The notes under the pieces were generated by a model. It saw only the letters and a list, made by a program, of their open reading frames with translations, had not been told where the DNA came from and made no database searches. From Actinocrispum wychmicini (GTDB lineage Bacteria; Actinomycetota; Actinomycetes; Mycobacteriales; Pseudonocardiaceae), in assembly GCF_004345645.1 (NCBI RefSeq), contig NZ_SLWS01000001.1, positions 124,001 to 188,000 on the forward strand: 64,000 bases of DNA, in the 5' to 3' direction. This document shows positions 61,274 to 64,000 of the stretch, in pieces (positions within the stretch are counted from its first letter, which is position 1; the number at the start of each line of letters is the position of its first letter). Position numbers and translations under genes: made by a program.

Positions 61274-61362
61274 GGAGGCTTCGCCTAGTCTGGTCTATGG
61301 CGCCGCACTGCTAATGCGGTTGGGGATAACACCCCTCCCGGGTTCAAATCCCGGAGCCTCCG
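61274..61362 (+). tRNA. tRNA-Ser (anticodon GCT)
   Basis: 89 nt, class II: GGAGGCT acceptor with AGCCTCC, discriminator G, anticodon loop CTGCTAA, long variable arm with GGGG/CCCC pairing, T-arm GGGTTCAAATCCC. Decodes AGC/AGU. Confidence 0.97.
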
Positions 61363-61399
61363 CAGGACGTTCGGCTTCGGCTGAGCGACAACTGAACAA

Positions 61400-61475
61400 G
61401 CGCCCGTAGCTCAACGGATAGAGCATCTGACTACGGATCAGAAGGTTAGGGGTTCGAATCCCTTCGGGCGCGCCA
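61400..61475 (+). tRNA. tRNA-Arg (anticodon ACG)
   Basis: Acceptor GCGCCCG with CGGGCGC, discriminator G and encoded CCA; anticodon loop CTACGGA, T-arm GGGTTCGAATCCC. A34 is the substrate of TadA (48033), giving inosine. Confidence 0.97.
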
Positions 61476-61537
61476 CATGGTTACGTCTGACCTGTAGGTA
61501 TGTCGCCCCTTCCGTTACGCCGTCGATGGGGTCTTCG

Positions 61538-62536
61538 CTATTCACTTCTGGGCGTTGACTGCATTAGGGCTGCCGCTAGCGGGGTTTGGCGGTAAAGGAC
61601 TTCTCGGCCTCGACGCTCGGCGGTGACCAGTCCGGCGTCGCGGAGGATGGCGAGGTGTTGGGAGACGGTTGCCGGGGTCAGGGCGACTCGTTGGGCCAGG
61701 CTTCTGGTTGTGCTCGGGAAGAGGGCTTTGGCCAGTACGGAGGCGCGTCCGGCGCCCAGGAGTCTGGTGATCGCCGGTGGGTCCGTGGCTGGTTCCCAGA
61801 GCCGCGCTGAGCCGAGCATCGGGTAGACGAGGGCCGGCGGTGTGTGCGAAGTGTCGTTGGTGGGGCCGATGCCGAGGTTCGGCCAGCCGAAGGCGGTCGG
61901 GACGAGAACGAGGCCGCGGCCGCGCAGATCGACGGTTCCATTGCGGAGACCGGTGAGGTGCAGCGCGTCGTTCTGCCATGTTGCCCGTGGGTGCAGGTTC
62001 GCGAACAGCCGCTCCAGGCCGCCGTCAGCCAGTTGCCGAGCCCGGGTGGTGATGTCCGCGTCGAGCATGCCGCGCATCCGGTCCCACAGGGGTGCCACCA
62101 GGGCCTGCCACGCCAGCCGCTGCTGCGCGACCAGCATGTCCCGGGTCTTGGTGGGGTCGCCGATGAGCGTGCGGTACAGGTCTTTGGGCACGGTGCGCGG
62201 GTCGAGGCGGCGGATGTGCTCGGCGAGTTCGGTGGCGACGACGCTTGGGTCGGTGGCCTGGACTTGGGCGAGGTCGTCCTCGATCGTGGTGAGCGGGCTG
62301 GTCGGGCTCGGCCACAGGAAGTCCGGCCCGTGCCCGTGCACCGGCGCGGCAACGCTCAGCAGACGCAGGTCCAGCTCGGCGACAACGGGCTGGACGTCGC
62401 GCAGCCAAGGCAGATACCAGCAGTGGCGGCCCGGATCGGTCAGCACCAGCAGGGTTGACATCGTCTCCTGCAGCGGTGACATCGCGAACCGGCACCGCGC
62501 CGCATCACCCGACCCAAACCGCAGCACGAGCGTCAT
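61538..62536 (-). CDS. ArsR-type regulator with a large N-terminal domain
   Basis: A 332-residue protein: an N-terminal ~230-residue region of unknown ligand (TLLVLTDPGRHCWYLPWLRDVQP, DPTKTRDMLVAQQRLAWQALVAPLWDRM) and a C-terminal winged helix (STTRSLAQRVALTPATVSQHLAILRDAGLVTAERRGREVLYRQTPL). This is the DUF5937-like ArsR type common in actinobacteria. ATG 62536; the frame is open much further. It is divergent from the MFS gene and probably its repressor. Confidence 0.82.
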   Translation of the reverse strand: MTLVLRFGSGDAARCRFAMSPLQETMSTLLVLTDPGRHCWYLPWLRDVQPVVAELDLRLLSVAAPVHGHGPDFLWPSPTSPLTTIEDDLAQVQATDPSVVATELAEHIRRLDPRTVPKDLYRTLIGDPTKTRDMLVAQQRLAWQALVAPLWDRMRGMLDADITTRARQLADGGLERLFANLHPRATWQNDALHLTGLRNGTVDLRGRGLVLVPTAFGWPNLGIGPTNDTSHTPPALVYPMLGSARLWEPATDPPAITRLLGAGRASVLAKALFPSTTRSLAQRVALTPATVSQHLAILRDAGLVTAERRGREVLYRQTPLAAALMQSTPRSE

Positions 62537-62559
62537 ACCACCAACGATGGCACGGCCAC

Positions 62560-62579
62560 GATTCGACGCACACCGAATC
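62560..62579. promoter_or_regulatory. Operator-like palindrome between regulator and exporter
   Basis: GATTCG-8 nt-CGAATC in the 81-bp gap of the divergent pair. Good size and position for ArsR-type binding that would control both genes. Confidence 0.5.
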
Positions 62580-62617
62580 CACGATGTTCGGAGGGCGATG
62601 GCGGCACTCTGACAGCC

Positions 62618-63850
62618 ATGGTCGACACCCGAGCGCTGCTCCGCGGAAACCCGGCGTTTCGAGCGTTGGTCGCGTCGCGGGCGGTGTCGTTCGTCGGCGA
62701 CGGGATCACCGCTACCGTGCTCGTCCTGCTTGCCGCCCAACAGAACGGGCCCGCTGGGGTGGGGCTGCTGCTGTTCGCGAACGCTCTGCCGCGCTTCGGC
62801 GGGCCGTTGGCCGGGGTGTTCGTCGACCGGGTCCAGACCCGCAAGCTGATGATGAGCTGCGAGCTGACCTCGGCGCTGGTCATCGGCCTGGTCGCGGTCG
62901 CCCTGCCACCACTGCCGGTGCTGATCCCGCTCGTCGCGCTCGCCGGGGTGCTGGCCACCATCCGCAACCCGGCCGGGCGCAGCCTGGTCCCAGTGCTGGT
63001 CGACCAGGCTGACCGTGCCCCGGCGAACGCCCTGTTCGCGCTCGGTCGCACCCTGCAACTCGCCGTCGGCCCAGGACTGGGTGGCCTGCTGGCAGCCGCG
63101 CCAGGCGGGATCCACACCGCGTTGGCGGTCGACGCCGCGACCTTCGTCGCCTCGGCGTTGCTCCTCAGTGGACTCCCAGCCTTCCCGGCGGCCCGTGATC
63201 CCGCGGCGGTCACCGGAATGTGGGCCGAAGCGGCGGCGGGTCTGCGCTACGTCGCGACCCACCGGCAGGTCCGAGTCCTGGTCCTCGCCCTGTTCCTCAC
63301 CGTGGCCTTCGCCGCCGTGGACAACGTGGCACTGGTGTTCCTCACCAGCGATCGACTCCACGCCGGCGCGGCCGGATACGGCTTCGCGGCCAGCGCGTTC
63401 GGCGTCGGGATGCTGCTGGCGTCGGTCGCCTGCACCCGACTGGCCCGCGGGCGCTCACCGTTGGCGCTGCTGGTCCTCGCCACCGCCGCCACCGGCGTGG
63501 GCATGATCCTCACCGGCCTGGCCCCGGCCGTCGCCGTTGTCGTCGCCGCACAGTTGATCGCGGGCGCGGGCAACGCCGGGGAGAACATCGGCTACGACAC
63601 CGTTGTGCAGAACCTCGTGGCCCGCCAGTTCCTGGGCCGCGTGTTCGGCACCTTCGGGACCGCCGCCCAACTGGGCGCGGGCCTGGCCTACATATCCGGT
63701 GGTGTGCTGGTCAGCCTGGTTGGCGCCCGCGCGGCCTTCGTCGTCGCCGGCGCGGGGACATTCGCTGTCCTGCTCATACTCGCGCCCGTGCTTCGCCGCA
63801 ATTCGCATGATCGATTTCCTCAGTCACCAAAACCGACATCAACGACGTAG
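62618..63850 (+). CDS. MFS exporter
   Basis: A 410-residue, 12-helix MFS protein of the enterobactin-exporter/macrolide-efflux-like group (ASRAVSFVGDGITATVLVLLA; FANALPRFGGPLAGVFVDRVQTRKL as motif A). Divergent from the ArsR-type regulator, so expression is likely induced by the compound that the regulator senses. Substrate unknown. Confidence 0.85.
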   Translation: MVDTRALLRGNPAFRALVASRAVSFVGDGITATVLVLLAAQQNGPAGVGLLLFANALPRFGGPLAGVFVDRVQTRKLMMSCELTSALVIGLVAVALPPLPVLIPLVALAGVLATIRNPAGRSLVPVLVDQADRAPANALFALGRTLQLAVGPGLGGLLAAAPGGIHTALAVDAATFVASALLLSGLPAFPAARDPAAVTGMWAEAAAGLRYVATHRQVRVLVLALFLTVAFAAVDNVALVFLTSDRLHAGAAGYGFAASAFGVGMLLASVACTRLARGRSPLALLVLATAATGVGMILTGLAPAVAVVVAAQLIAGAGNAGENIGYDTVVQNLVARQFLGRVFGTFGTAAQLGAGLAYISGGVLVSLVGARAAFVVAGAGTFAVLLILAPVLRRNSHDRFPQSPKPTSTT

Positions 63851-63969
63851 TCGACATCACTTCGCGCGTCGAATTCAAGGGGTTCAAGTGTCCGGCCTGG
63901 CGTAGTGAAGATCGTCAACATATGTTGTGACAGGTAACACTGGCCAACTAACGTAAGGGGAACGTTTCG

Positions 63970-64000
63970 ATGGCGGGAACAGAAATCTTGGAAGCCGCGC
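63970..64000 (+). CDS. Start of a gene cut by the window end
   Basis: ATG 63970 after GGGGAACG; ten codons visible (MAGTEILEAA). Too short to identify. Confidence 0.3.
   Translation, partial: MAGTEILEAA

Overview
The window comes from a high-GC actinobacterium, most likely of the order Pseudonocardiales. The evidence is the strong G/C bias at third codon positions, frequent GTG/TTG starts, tadA with its actinobacterial partner gene, and an ESX-type PPE-like/EspG cluster. It has three parts: host chromosome (1-6556), a 38.2 kb integrated siphovirus-type prophage (6557-44818), and host chromosome again (44819-64000).

Left host part: the 3' end of asd, an MFS exporter, a small membrane protein, leuA with a leucine-codon leader peptide and hairpin, two paralogous small membrane proteins, an RpiB/LacAB-type isomerase and a secreted protein with an acidic D-x-N-x-D motif.

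Prophage: it is bounded by a 91-bp perfect direct repeat (6557-6647 and 44728-44818) holding the promoter and 5' half of tRNA-Ser(GGA). The only complete tRNA is on the right, so the phage arm appears to supply its promoter and 5' half. From left to right: an immunity region with a (-) repressor and two operator-like palindromes; recombination genes (YqaJ-type exonuclease, RecT); a replication initiator with eight iterons and an AT-richer repeat block inside its gene (a lambda O-like origin); a DnaB-like helicase; a VUT-family transporter overlapping a DpdA-like gene, which suggests 7-deazaguanine DNA modification from salvaged precursor; and a WhiB-like regulator. A 970-bp stretch with no convincing gene follows. 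The late operon then runs from a zinc-ribbon/HTH protein and terminase through portal, minor capsid, scaffold, major capsid, connectors, tail tube, a frameshifted tail chaperone, tape measure and tail tip genes to the lysis genes. Four reverse-strand islands of probable lysogeny-expressed genes interrupt it. The distal-tail gene carries a frameshift, so this copy may be defective.

The right end of the prophage (38019-43340) is an accessory island. A (-) gene run codes for two or three small proteins, a membrane protein, a radical SAM enzyme ending in seven C-x-P repeats, an AAA ATPase and an APH-fold kinase. Opposite it lies an HTH regulator with a long helical C-terminal part. The ribosome-binding site of the first cargo gene lies inside a perfect hairpin. 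I recognise no characterised system with this gene set, and it is the best candidate here for something undescribed. A conserved small protein and the tyrosine integrase close the element.

Right host part: tRNA-Ser(GGA), a Tat-exported haem peroxidase, tRNA-Ser(CGA), an ECF sigma factor, tadA and its partner gene, an M20 amidohydrolase, tyrA, an FN3-domain protein, a DUF1906 lysozyme-like protein, TauE/SafE, an aromatic/histidinol-phosphate aminotransferase, a dienelactone-hydrolase-like protein, the ESX-type trio, acetoacetyl-CoA synthetase, tRNA-Ser(GCT), tRNA-Arg(ACG) (the classical TadA substrate), an ArsR-type regulator divergent from an MFS exporter, and the first codons of one more gene.
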